This document shows, in pieces, positions 23,306 to 31,088 of a stretch of DNA of 56,974 nucleotides. The number at the start of each line of letters is the position of its first letter. The first letter of the stretch is position 1. The notes beneath the pieces are model-generated. The model ran no database searches. It was not told the origin of the DNA and saw only the letters and a program-made list of their open reading frames with translations. A program made the translations under genes and the position numbers. The DNA is from JAAZAI01 sp050942875 (lineage in GTDB: Bacteria > Verrucomicrobiota > Kiritimatiellia > RFP12 > UBA3636), in contig JBMNOD010000013.1 of assembly GCA_050942875.1 (NCBI GenBank), positions 1 through 56,974 on the forward strand. The letters are read 5' to 3'.

Positions 23306-23944
23306 ATGAAAGCCTGGAAAATCATCAAGAACGGCATTCTCAACGAAAACCCCACCTTCCGCCTTGTCCTGGGCATGTGCCCCACGCTCGCCACGACGAC
23401 CTCGGTTGAGAACGGCGTCGGCATGGGCGTGGCGACGACGGCCGTGCTCATCGCCTCCAATGCGCTGATTTCCGCCATCCGCAAGCTCATTCCGGCGGAA
23501 GTGCGCATTCCCTGCTACATTGTCGTCGTCGCCTCGCTGGTGACGGTGGTGGAGATGATCATGCAGGCCTTCGTGCCGACGCTCTACAACAGCCTCGGCA
23601 TCTTCATTCCGCTGATCGTGGTGAACTGCATCATCCTCGGCCGCGCCGAGGCGTTTGCGGCGAAGAACACCGTGATCGACAGCGTTTTCGACGGCCTTGG
23701 CATGGGGCTGGGCTTCACGCTTTCCCTGACGTTGATTTCGATCATCCGCCAGATCATCGGCGGCGTGGCGGTCCTCGCCATTTTGCCCGCCGGCGGCTTC
23801 ATCGTCCTCGGCTGCCTGCTCGCCCTCATCAACGCGCTCACCCGCTGGCGCGCGCTTCGCCGCGGCGAGCCCGAGCCCGGCCCGCTCCGCCTCGACTGCC
23901 GCCACTGCGTCGTCGGCTGCGGCCGGGAAGCGCTGGATCGGTAG
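23306..23944 (+). CDS. rnfE: Rnf complex subunit E with a cysteine-containing C-terminal tail
   Basis: Integral membrane paralogue of RnfA. The 212-aa product shows NGILNENPTFRLVLGMCPTL and IPLIVVNCIILGRAEAF, the half-sites for the intramembrane cluster, and about six TM helices. It ends with an unusual hydrophilic tail in which three Cys are close together (DCRHCVVGCGREALDR). E. coli-type RnfE lacks such a tail. AGGAGGG precedes ATG 23306, one base after the rnfG stop. It is the last gene of the operon; 146 bases later the AT-richer RM cassette begins on the opposite strand. Confidence 0.94.
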   Translation: MKAWKIIKNGILNENPTFRLVLGMCPTLATTTSVENGVGMGVATTAVLIASNALISAIRKLIPAEVRIPCYIVVVASLVTVVEMIMQAFVPTLYNSLGIFIPLIVVNCIILGRAEAFAAKNTVIDSVFDGLGMGLGFTLSLTLISIIRQIIGGVAVLAILPAGGFIVLGCLLALINALTRWRALRRGEPEPGPLRLDCRHCVVGCGREALDR

Positions 23945-24090
23945 CGGGGGGGATAGGAGGTCAGGGCGGGGCAAGCGTCGGCTTGCCCGCCTTGAGTTTG
24001 TGCTTTTGGCTCAATTCTGTACGCTTTTTGGAACCTGTCTTTCCAAAAACAATAGAAATTCAATCGGGTTTTTGCAGATTGACATAGTGT

Positions 24091-24678
24091 CTAACCTTCG
24101 TCTTTTGCTGGTATTGGCACAAGCCCCATGAATCCTTCATTTTTACGTGGGGAATTTTCATTTGTAATATACCAACGTGAGTCTGGAACCCAAGTCCTAG
24201 GTTGCAATCTTTCGTTAACCACCCATTCTGATCGGTGATACAGGCGGAGAACAATGCAGACAATTGCATTCCTTAGCCTAAAGCGAGGCGTGTCAGCTCG
24301 ACATTTGCCAAAGATCGAAAAAGGGGATTGTAGGCTTGTGCAAAGTTTTTTGATTTTTTCATTTTCGAATGAAACTCCATGCTTTGCGTGGGCAAATTCG
24401 TTTCGGATTTTTCTTATTAATCCAATTTCGTTGTATTCAAATTCATCTATCAATGCTAGGGCATAACAGGCTTCTATCCTTGAAGAAAAAGTGCCAAGAG
24501 GAGCATTAGGTTCAGAAAGTAATTTCGTAGAAGACTTCCTTTTAACGAAGAATGCTTTTAAGGTTTCATGTAGTTTTTCGTCGATTACAGCTGCACCAAC
24601 AAGTGGCAGTCCCCTATCAGTTTCGTGTTCAAGTTCGTCTAGAAAATAGACGAGATCTTCGGCATGCTCAAGTAGCAT
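24091..24678 (-). CDS. MltR-like protein (HEPN-like), third gene of the RM cassette
   Basis: The 195-aa product matches the MltR (mannitol repressor) family: LPLVGAAVIDEKLHETL, then GTFSSRIEACYALALID and EYNEIGLIRKIRNEFAHAK. The last block contains an R-N-x-x-x-H motif (RNEFAH) like the catalytic site of HEPN ribonucleases. Residues after about 115 are unlike MltR. No mannitol genes are nearby. A strong AGAGGAG is 3-5 bases from the ATG and the start is 30 bases after the endonuclease stop, so it is the distal gene of the dcm-endonuclease operon. Candidate roles are a regulator, an abortive-infection toxin or an accessory; none is proven. Low GC fits horizontal acquisition. Confidence 0.65.
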   Translation of the reverse strand: MLLEHAEDLVYFLDELEHETDRGLPLVGAAVIDEKLHETLKAFFVKRKSSTKLLSEPNAPLGTFSSRIEACYALALIDEFEYNEIGLIRKIRNEFAHAKHGVSFENEKIKKLCTSLQSPFSIFGKCRADTPRFRLRNAIVCIVLRLYHRSEWVVNERLQPRTWVPDSRWYITNENSPRKNEGFMGLVPIPAKDEG

Positions 24679-24708
24679 TTCATTCTCCTCTTTGAATAAG
24701 TTGATGCA

Positions 24709-25764
24709 TTATTCTTTTTCGTCAAGAGTTGCTTCTGGTTCGCGAGTTCTCGTAATTCTAAATGACTCTTGAGATGTTGATATCTGAATGTTGTCAGCTT
24801 CCCACTCCAAGGTAATCGGTTTTGGCGGTGTGTCATCGTATGAGGCCATTTGCAGAAGAACAGGACGCAAGTATTTGTCGATAAATGTGCTCATGCAGTC
24901 GCCGGCTTTTGATTTTATAAAATCCCAAGCATCTCCAATATAAGTATAGCCCCCCGCATTCTCAAAGGCAGCTTTGAGCTCTGTAAGTCGGGGCGATGGT
25001 GTGGGGTCAAGCACAATGAGAACAGGGGTCAGGCCTGCAGCCTTGCACTCGACGGGGAAAGACAATTCCTCCCCAAATCGACCTTGACCGCTTGCTGCGA
25101 TTGAGACTCTCAGCTTGAATTCGTATGCAATCTTGTCATTGGCATCTAGACAGTCAATTTGCCGTCCTCCGCCGATCTTCTTGCCTTGATCGTTGATTCG
25201 CCTAACTGGTGAATTGCTCGAACCTACAGAAACACCGCCGATGCAGGATGCAAGAATTGGCTCGAAGAGGTAACCCGTCTCTTGACCGCTTCGATTGTCG
25301 ATGTCAAAAATCCATTTGCGCCAAAGCATCCAGTTTCCAAGAAGATCCGTAGGCATTACACCATATTCCAAAAGGCTTCGTGGTCCGATCTGATCCATGG
25401 TTGGTTTGGCCTGTGCCGTTAGAATTCGTTGGAACTTTATTCTTCTTTTGAAAATTGAACATAGGTTTGTAAAGTAGAGTCTTGCATCAGCTTTTTTAGC
25501 GCATAAATGCGAAAATTCTTCGAGAAGGGCTTCGCCGGTCAGGGAAGACCATTCTTCCGGAAGTTTTGGAGGAATGGGGGCTTCGTAAAAGGTGGGGGAA
25601 TCACGAGGGGTGGAAAGGATTTTATTTGCATGAACGATGTCAAGATCAGAAGCTGTGATTTTCAGCAGCCAAGCAACCTCAGCTTCAGATAGAAAAATTC
25701 GATCGCTTCCTTGCCCCAAAACCCTTGCCCTCGTGAAGAGACTCTTTAGTTCTGTTGAAATCAT
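24709..25764 (-). CDS. Type II restriction endonuclease, ApaLI-like
   Basis: The 351-aa product shows a PD-(D/E)XK-type core: GGGRQIDCLDANDKIAYEFKLR offers the Asp and the E-x-K pair. It is followed by SGQGRFGEELSFPVECKAAGLTPVLIVLDPTPSPRL, a block I associate with ApaLI-family enzymes (recognition GTGCAC, inferred). A GGAGGT ribosome-binding site lies inside the end of the methyltransferase gene, and the ATG overlaps its stop (ATGA). All motifs are intact, so the enzyme is probably active. Base composition is AT-richer than the flanking Rnf operon. Confidence 0.65.
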   Translation of the reverse strand: MISTELKSLFTRARVLGQGSDRIFLSEAEVAWLLKITASDLDIVHANKILSTPRDSPTFYEAPIPPKLPEEWSSLTGEALLEEFSHLCAKKADARLYFTNLCSIFKRRIKFQRILTAQAKPTMDQIGPRSLLEYGVMPTDLLGNWMLWRKWIFDIDNRSGQETGYLFEPILASCIGGVSVGSSNSPVRRINDQGKKIGGGRQIDCLDANDKIAYEFKLRVSIAASGQGRFGEELSFPVECKAAGLTPVLIVLDPTPSPRLTELKAAFENAGGYTYIGDAWDFIKSKAGDCMSTFIDKYLRPVLLQMASYDDTPPKPITLEWEADNIQISTSQESFRITRTREPEATLDEKE

Positions 25765-27041
25765 GTTGTGATATACCTCCGTGTTTTTTCAAATAGCAGA
25801 AGTTGTTTTTCCTTGTCAGCAATGAGATCTTCAAGAAGTCGTTCGGTGTTTTTCAAAGCAGGGCTCTTCCCGTCCGATTGCGTTAAATTAAATTCAAGAT
25901 GCGGTTGCTTGGGCGTGTGGACGACAGAGAAGCCGAACTCGTCTTTGATTTGTCGACCGATTTGTTCAGCAAGAAGTGGCGGAACTGCATTCGCTATTTG
26001 TTGAAGAGCTTCTACCGTAGAACCCCGAAAGCAAAAGTCATCTGGAAACGTCTGAAGACGAGCACACTCACGAAGAGACAGTGTTCGATTCTCCGTGGGG
26101 TGAACAAATTCACGCATAGCTGCTCCAGTTATTGTGAGTGCTGGTTCATCAGAAAAGAGGCGTTTAATTCCCGAAGGCGCGCCTCCTCGCTTTTCGGTGG
26201 GAGTGCCGTCTGATACACGTCTGTTTGCACGACGTCTGAACGAGGCATGTTGCATTTCGACTGGCAGGTCTTTCATTGTCTGCCCTGGTTTGAGTTTTTC
26301 AATGCGTACCTGCTGTTCTTCCCCTTGGACTAAATGGAAATGCTGAATGATTTGAGAAGTGTTTGCTCGTAACATCTCCTGGAGTTCATTCTTGGGCGGC
26401 GAGGCATATTCAAGCGTTGTAGAAGGGTCGTCTGTTGCGGGAGGAAGGTCGGATGTTGCCTGCGTAAAGGTCGCTTCTGATTTTCTGAATATTGCACCGC
26501 CAATATTATGACTGATAGGTGGAAACTTGAAAATGTGGCCAAGTCGGTTTCCCACTAGAACAACTCGTTTGCGGCGTTGTGGAATTCCGTAGGCATGAGC
26601 ATAGACCTTTTCAAGAGAAACATTGTACCCAATGGACAACATTGCCTTGACGCATTCGCACAGGTACTGACCATTCCATGCAGTTAGCAGCCCTTCGACA
26701 TTCTCCATCAGAAACCATTTGGGACGGACAGCGTCTAGAATTCGAACGTATTCTGAAAGCAATTTGTTTCGTGGGTCGTCCCAGAACTGTTGTCCGGCAC
26801 TACTAAAACCTTGGCATGGGGGGCCTCCAAGAAGGATGTCCACGTCTTTCGGCAAGGAAGAAGGGTGAAGGTCGCGAATGTCGCTCTCAAAGGTAGTGGT
26901 CGTGGGGAAATAGGCAGCATATGAAGCTAGTGCGTCATGATTAATGTCCGTGGCAAAGGCGATGTCATATCCGGATCTCTTAAAGCCAAGAGAGAGCCCA
27001 CCTGCACCACAGAACAAGGCTATTGCTTTCGGTTTATTCAT
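25761..27041 (-). CDS. DNA (cytosine-5) methyltransferase
   Basis: Modification enzyme of the cassette. The 426-aa protein has motif I ALFCGAGGLSLGF, the catalytic motif IV GGPPCQGFSSAG (the Cys nucleophile), motif VI MENVEGLL and motif VIII QRRKRVVLVGNRLG. A target-recognition region follows at about 190-320, and motifs IX-X are RECARLQTFPDDF and IANAVPPLLA. A 45-residue tail with Glu/Lys-rich helix follows. It is the promoter-proximal gene of the three-gene cassette. It should protect the host from the linked endonuclease. Confidence 0.92.
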   Translation of the reverse strand: MNKPKAIALFCGAGGLSLGFKRSGYDIAFATDINHDALASYAAYFPTTTTFESDIRDLHPSSLPKDVDILLGGPPCQGFSSAGQQFWDDPRNKLLSEYVRILDAVRPKWFLMENVEGLLTAWNGQYLCECVKAMLSIGYNVSLEKVYAHAYGIPQRRKRVVLVGNRLGHIFKFPPISHNIGGAIFRKSEATFTQATSDLPPATDDPSTTLEYASPPKNELQEMLRANTSQIIQHFHLVQGEEQQVRIEKLKPGQTMKDLPVEMQHASFRRRANRRVSDGTPTEKRGGAPSGIKRLFSDEPALTITGAAMREFVHPTENRTLSLRECARLQTFPDDFCFRGSTVEALQQIANAVPPLLAEQIGRQIKDEFGFSVVHTPKQPHLEFNLTQSDGKSPALKNTERLLEDLIADKEKQLLLFEKTRRYITT

Positions 27042-27129
27042 CGTGACATCCGTATTGTTGAGACAAGTTGGAGAAGAACCTCATATAGATTCAAATATAG
27101 GCTTTCCAAAGCCTTGTGTCAAGGTTTCA

Positions 27130-27600
27130 AAGCCCATCAGATAAAAGGTTTGAAAATTTTTGAGGGTTCAGGATGGCGAACGGCCACGCCGGGACGGCGG
27201 GTTCCTGCGGTGCGGCTTCTTGTTCGCTGGTTTTAGGCCGTGTCCTGCTGGGACGGCGGGCTCCAGCGGTTTCCGCGGGCAATGGGCAAAGGATGCGGGG
27301 CGAGTCCGGAGCCTCGCGTTCCCAGGGTGGGGACTCTGCCACGGAACTGAGGCGCACCGCGCCGTCGGCGCGGGCGAATGGCGGCTCGCCGGGACGGCGT
27401 CGCCCCACCTTCCACACCATAATCTCGAAGATTTCTTCCAGATTACAGAAACCCATCCAAAGCCTTGAAAGGGCGTGACATATTTTCGTTCGCCTGCGCC
27501 CCAGCACGACGGCGCAGTCCAAACCCTGACGCCGTCACCTCGAAAAAAACTTCGGGATGACGGGAAGGCCTTCTTGGGGGGGTAGGGACAGACCCGAATG
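27130..27600. repeat. Mosaic GC-rich repeat, copy 3, upstream of the RM cassette
   Basis: No gene seen. It contains CCGGGACGGCGGGTTCC-type units, GGAGCCTCGCGTTCCCAGGG (27308-27327; also at 11718), GAGGCGCACCGCGCCGTCGG, and GGCGGCTCGCCGGGACGGCG (27371-27390; also at 11631). It ends with GGGTAGGGACAGACCC (about 27581-27596), a degenerate member of the GGGGTCTGTCCCC family. The change of base composition at about 27130 marks the left edge of the RM cassette. Confidence 0.65.
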
Positions 27601-27734
27601 GCACTGATGAATCGACGAAACTGCCCTGCCGCTTCTCACGCACGTCTCTTTGGAAAGGCCTCGTCCCATTCGCAGACCATGGCGCCCCTGGCGTTCTTGG
27701 CGTGGGAAAGTTCACGCACAGGCCGCAGAGACCG

Positions 27735-27803
27735 CCCAGGAACAGGGGCGCGGGTTTTCCAACCCGTGGCACGGACAGGAATGTCCATGCCCCTGTTCCT
27801 GGG
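27735..27803. repeat. Three-stem (cloverleaf-like) palindromic element
   Basis: A perfect 15-bp outer stem (CCCAGGAACAGGGGC, 27735-27749, with its complement at 27789-27803) encloses two perfect inner hairpins. These are CGGGTT-TTCC-AACCCG (27751-27766) and GGACA-GGAA-TGTCC (27773-27786, GNRA-type loop). As single-stranded DNA or RNA it would form a three-way junction. No ORF is convincing across it. A REP-like mobile unit is the simplest reading. Confidence 0.65.
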
Positions 27804-27938
27804 AGCACCAGTCAGGCGCGGGCGAGCGGTGCAAGGTTCGTAGACAAGCGACGACCACTGCTGGCGTGAAACAGTGTGAAAGCGCGTGCGAGTGCCGCCG
27901 GCGAGCTTGTTGCAACATGTTGCCATGCATAATGTTAC

Positions 27939-27951
27939 GGGGGGGGGGGGG
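27939..27951. other. Thirteen-G homopolymer upstream of the beta-helix gene
   Basis: An uninterrupted G13 run lies 112 bases before ATG 28064, shortly after CATAATGTTAC, which could be a promoter -10. Runs of this length slip easily in replication. It also lies within a frame open to the downstream gene (ATG 27918 is in phase), so slippage could act on transcription or translation. Confidence 0.7.
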
Positions 27952-28063
27952 TAGACAAATGCCCCTAAATTTGCGACAATGTTCCCATCTTTCATCTGTT
28001 TTGGGCGCGGCATGGTGCCGTGCAGAAAACGATGCCAAAGGACTGAAAAACCAGGAGCAAACC

Positions 28064-29803
28064 ATGAAACTGCATGCGAAACTCGTTGCAACGTTCGCAC
28101 TTGTGGCGTTCTCGGCCGCGAGCATTTCAGCCGCGACCATCACCGTCACGTCCACTGCGGACGATGGTTCGGCCGGCACGTTGCGCACCGCAATCGCCAG
28201 CGCGGCGTCCGGCGATGTCGTCGCATTCGACAACGCGCTCGCCGGCGAGACTTTCACGCTGGATTCCGCACGCGGACCGCTCGAGCCGGCCGTGTCGCTT
28301 TCGATCATCGGCCCCGCCGCCGGCGTCACCCTCTCCGGCGGCAATGCGATCCCGCTCGTCTGTTCGACGAATCCGGTGGTTTCGCTCACGTTTCGCAACC
28401 TGACGTTTGCGAACGCCCAAGGAAATCAGAATGACGATCCCGTCATTGGCCCCGCCGTCTCCATCGTGGGCGCCGCCGACATCGAGAGCTGCACTTTCCG
28501 CGACAACGTGACGAACCAAGGCAACCTTCCCGAAGGCGAAGGCGGCGGCACCCTCCGCGTCGTGGGCAATCTGCGCCTCGTGGATTGCGACTTCCTGAAC
28601 AGCGGCGTGGCGACAGGCGCCCGCTTCTCCATGGGCGGCGTGGGACATTTTTCCGGCGCCGACATCCTGGTTTCCGGCTGCTCCTTTGTCCACAGCAACC
28701 AAATCCGCAACAACAACGATGAGACGATCCGCGCGGGCGGGGCGTTCTCCGTCGGCGGCGCCTGCACGAACCTGCTCGTTGAAAACACGTTCTTCGCCAG
28801 CAACCGGATCGAGAACTGCCAAGGCGCGGTCGCCTTCCGCGACGATCTGCCGGCAAATGGCCTCATGCGCTTCCGTTCCTGCATCTTCCGCGACCATGGC
28901 CTTGGGAAATCCATCTGGCGACATGGTGGATTGATCGGTTACGAGACTGGCAACGCACAGCGCTTCGTCTTCGAAAGCTGCGAGTTCTACAACTCCATTT
29001 TTGCCGGCTATGGCGGTGTCGTCCGCATTACGCCAGGCACAAGTTCCGCCGTGTTTTTGAATTGCACGTTTGCGCATTGCCGCGGGAACGAATGGGGGAG
29101 CGTGGCGGACGCGCGCTGCCGGACCTACTTCATCAACTGCACCGTCGTCGGCAATGTCAATGCCCATGCAACGACGAAAGGCGGCACGCTGTTTGCGATC
29201 AACCATGTGCGGATGCTTAACACGGCGTGCGTGTACAACCATGTGGACAACGGAGCCGTCGCGATGGACATGTACAAATATGGGGGCACGCTGGCGGCCT
29301 ACAACTGCTACACCCGCGCGCCTGCCGGCATCTTCGACCCGAGCGACAACGTGCTCGACTACGTCCGCCAGGGAACCCCGGGCGAGACGGCGACGCCGTT
29401 CTTCGTCGAGGCGTTCGCCGAAGCGAATTCGTTTTCGGCGAATGGCAACACGGTCACCTTCAGTCAGCCTGTTCTGGTTCCGGTCATGTCCGCCGACCCG
29501 CGGAATCCGGCGACCCCCCGCGTGGTCGAGCCGTTGCCGAACAACCAAGGCGGCGTTCTCGACAAGATGGGCTGGCCGGTGAAGGCCAATGCGGACTATT
29601 CGTACGTGGCGTACACGAAGGACGCCGGCGCAACCTGGATCAAGCTCCATTCGGCGATGGCCGACGATCCGACGGCCACGCTGATCACCGCCGATTCGCG
29701 CGGGCTTGCCTATCCGATCAACCGCGGCACGGATCTGCCAATGCCCCCGATCGGCTCCGCCACCGCGAAAACCAAGTCTGGTTCGCTGATTGTCATTCAT
29801 TGA
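28064..29803 (+). CDS. Secreted right-handed beta-helix protein (polymorphic/parallel beta-helix type)
   Basis: The 579-aa product starts with a signal peptide (MKLHAKLVATFALVAFSAA ... ISAAT). The mature N-terminus (ITVTSTADDGSAGTLRTAI) is the usual opening of secreted parallel beta-helix proteins of PVC bacteria. About 15 short coils follow, with Cys/Asn ladders (ESCTFRDN, VDCDFLNSG, SGCSFVHSN, FRSCIFRD, ESCEFYNS, LNCTFAHC, INCTVVGN), typical of a right-handed helix. The C-terminal 100 residues form a different domain. No autotransporter barrel is visible. AGGAG lies 7 bases before ATG 28064; the longer upstream frame runs through repeats and is rejected. Surface or secreted adhesin or lyase-like role is possible. 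Confidence 0.8.
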   Translation: MKLHAKLVATFALVAFSAASISAATITVTSTADDGSAGTLRTAIASAASGDVVAFDNALAGETFTLDSARGPLEPAVSLSIIGPAAGVTLSGGNAIPLVCSTNPVVSLTFRNLTFANAQGNQNDDPVIGPAVSIVGAADIESCTFRDNVTNQGNLPEGEGGGTLRVVGNLRLVDCDFLNSGVATGARFSMGGVGHFSGADILVSGCSFVHSNQIRNNNDETIRAGGAFSVGGACTNLLVENTFFASNRIENCQGAVAFRDDLPANGLMRFRSCIFRDHGLGKSIWRHGGLIGYETGNAQRFVFESCEFYNSIFAGYGGVVRITPGTSSAVFLNCTFAHCRGNEWGSVADARCRTYFINCTVVGNVNAHATTKGGTLFAINHVRMLNTACVYNHVDNGAVAMDMYKYGGTLAAYNCYTRAPAGIFDPSDNVLDYVRQGTPGETATPFFVEAFAEANSFSANGNTVTFSQPVLVPVMSADPRNPATPRVVEPLPNNQGGVLDKMGWPVKANADYSYVAYTKDAGATWIKLHSAMADDPTATLITADSRGLAYPINRGTDLPMPPIGSATAKTKSGSLIVIH

Positions 29804-29824
29804 TTTGCCTTGCGGGAGCAACAA

Positions 29825-29856
29825 AAACGCCGCATCCTTTTTCGGAAGCGGCGTTT
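29825..29856. terminator. Bidirectional terminator between the beta-helix gene and gap
   Basis: Nine-bp stem AAACGCCGC (29825-29833) / GCGGCGTTT (29848-29856), extended by TCC/GGA inside the loop region, with an A-run on one side and T's on the other. It lies between two convergent stops (29803 and 29881). Confidence 0.8.
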
Positions 29857-29880
29857 ATGTGAGGCTGGGGCGCCCGGGGA

Positions 29881-30918
29881 TTACTTCGCGACGACGCGAA
29901 CCATCTCGAGGGTCTTGTTGGAATAGCCCCACTCGTTGTCGTACCAGCTCAGGACCTTGACGAAGGTGTCGTCGAGGGCGATGCCGCCCTTTTCGTCGAA
30001 GATCGAGGTGAGCGGGCAGCCGCGGAAGTCCGTCGAGACGACGGCTTCGTTGGTGTAGCCGAGGACGCCCTTGAGCTCGCCTTCGGAGGCCTTCTTCATG
30101 GCGGCGCAGATTTCCTCGTAGGACGCGCCCTTTTCGAGCTCGACCGTCAGGTCGACGACGGAGACGTCGGACGTGGGGACGCGCATCGACATGCCGGTGA
30201 GCTTGCCGTTGAGCTGGGGGAGGACCTTGCCGACGGCCTTGGCGGCGCCGGTGGAGGAGGGGATGATGTTCTCCAGGATGCCGCGGCCGCCGCGCCAGTC
30301 CTTGGCGGAGGGACCGTCGACCGTCTTCTGCGTCGCCGTGGTGGCGTGGACCGTCGTCATGAGGCCGCGCTTGATGCCGAAGGCGTCGTCGAGGACCTTG
30401 GCGATGGGGGCCAGGCAGTTCGTCGTGCAGGAGGCGTTGGAGATGATGTCCTGGCCGGCATACGTCTTGTCGTTGACGCCGTAGACGAACATCGGGGTCT
30501 TGTCCTTGGAGGGGGCGGACATGATGACCTTCTTCGCGCCGGCGCGGATGTGGGCGCGGGCGCCGGTCTTCGTCTTGCCGGTCTTGGCGTCGACTTCGTC
30601 CTCGGCTGTGAGGAAGAGGCCGGTCGACTCGATGACGACTTCGGCTCCGACTTCGTCCCACTTCAGGTTGTTGGGGTCGCGCTCGCTGGTGAGGCGGATC
30701 TTCTTGCCCTTGACGACCATGCAGCTGCCTTCGACCTTGACGTCGTGCTTGAAGCGGCCGTGGACGGAATCGTACTTGAGCATGTAGGCGAGATACTCGG
30801 GGTCGAGCAGGTCGTTGATGCCGACGATTTCGATGTCGTCTGCGAAGTTGTCGACCGCGGCGCGGAAGACCATGCGGCCGATGCGGCCGAATCCATTGAT
30901 GCCAACTTTGATTGCCAT
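29881..30918 (-). CDS. gap: Glyceraldehyde-3-phosphate dehydrogenase
   Basis: Glycolytic enzyme converting glyceraldehyde 3-phosphate, NAD+ and phosphate to 1,3-bisphosphoglycerate. The 345-aa protein begins MAIKVGINGFGRIGRMVFRA (NAD-binding GxGxxG). It has the catalytic SNASCTTNCLAP (Cys164), the base His in TTVHATTATQ and the C-terminal SWYDNEWGYSN. It is slightly longer than usual because of a Lys/Thr-rich insert at about 110-120 (VDAKTGKTKTGARAHI). It lies downstream of pfp in the same direction with a 170-base gap. Confidence 0.97.
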   Translation of the reverse strand: MAIKVGINGFGRIGRMVFRAAVDNFADDIEIVGINDLLDPEYLAYMLKYDSVHGRFKHDVKVEGSCMVVKGKKIRLTSERDPNNLKWDEVGAEVVIESTGLFLTAEDEVDAKTGKTKTGARAHIRAGAKKVIMSAPSKDKTPMFVYGVNDKTYAGQDIISNASCTTNCLAPIAKVLDDAFGIKRGLMTTVHATTATQKTVDGPSAKDWRGGRGILENIIPSSTGAAKAVGKVLPQLNGKLTGMSMRVPTSDVSVVDLTVELEKGASYEEICAAMKKASEGELKGVLGYTNEAVVSTDFRGCPLTSIFDEKGGIALDDTFVKVLSWYDNEWGYSNKTLEMVRVVAK

Positions 30919-31088
30919 TTGTGTGTTACTCCATTCGTTTGTTTTGTTGCTTCGTGAAAATCCGCGGAACCGGGGGGTGCCTGCCTGGCGGCGGGAAGGA
31001 CGAGCCTTCTCCCGCTCAAGGATGCCATTCGATTCTACGATTTCCCCGCCGTTAAGTCAAGAAAGCTGTGGTGCTGTGGTGGGTCGGG

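Noticed and set aside
27650..28063. N-terminal extension of the beta-helix protein
   Set aside because: The frame is open but passes through palindromic repeats and the G13 tract. A ribosome-binding site and a signal peptide start at 28064.
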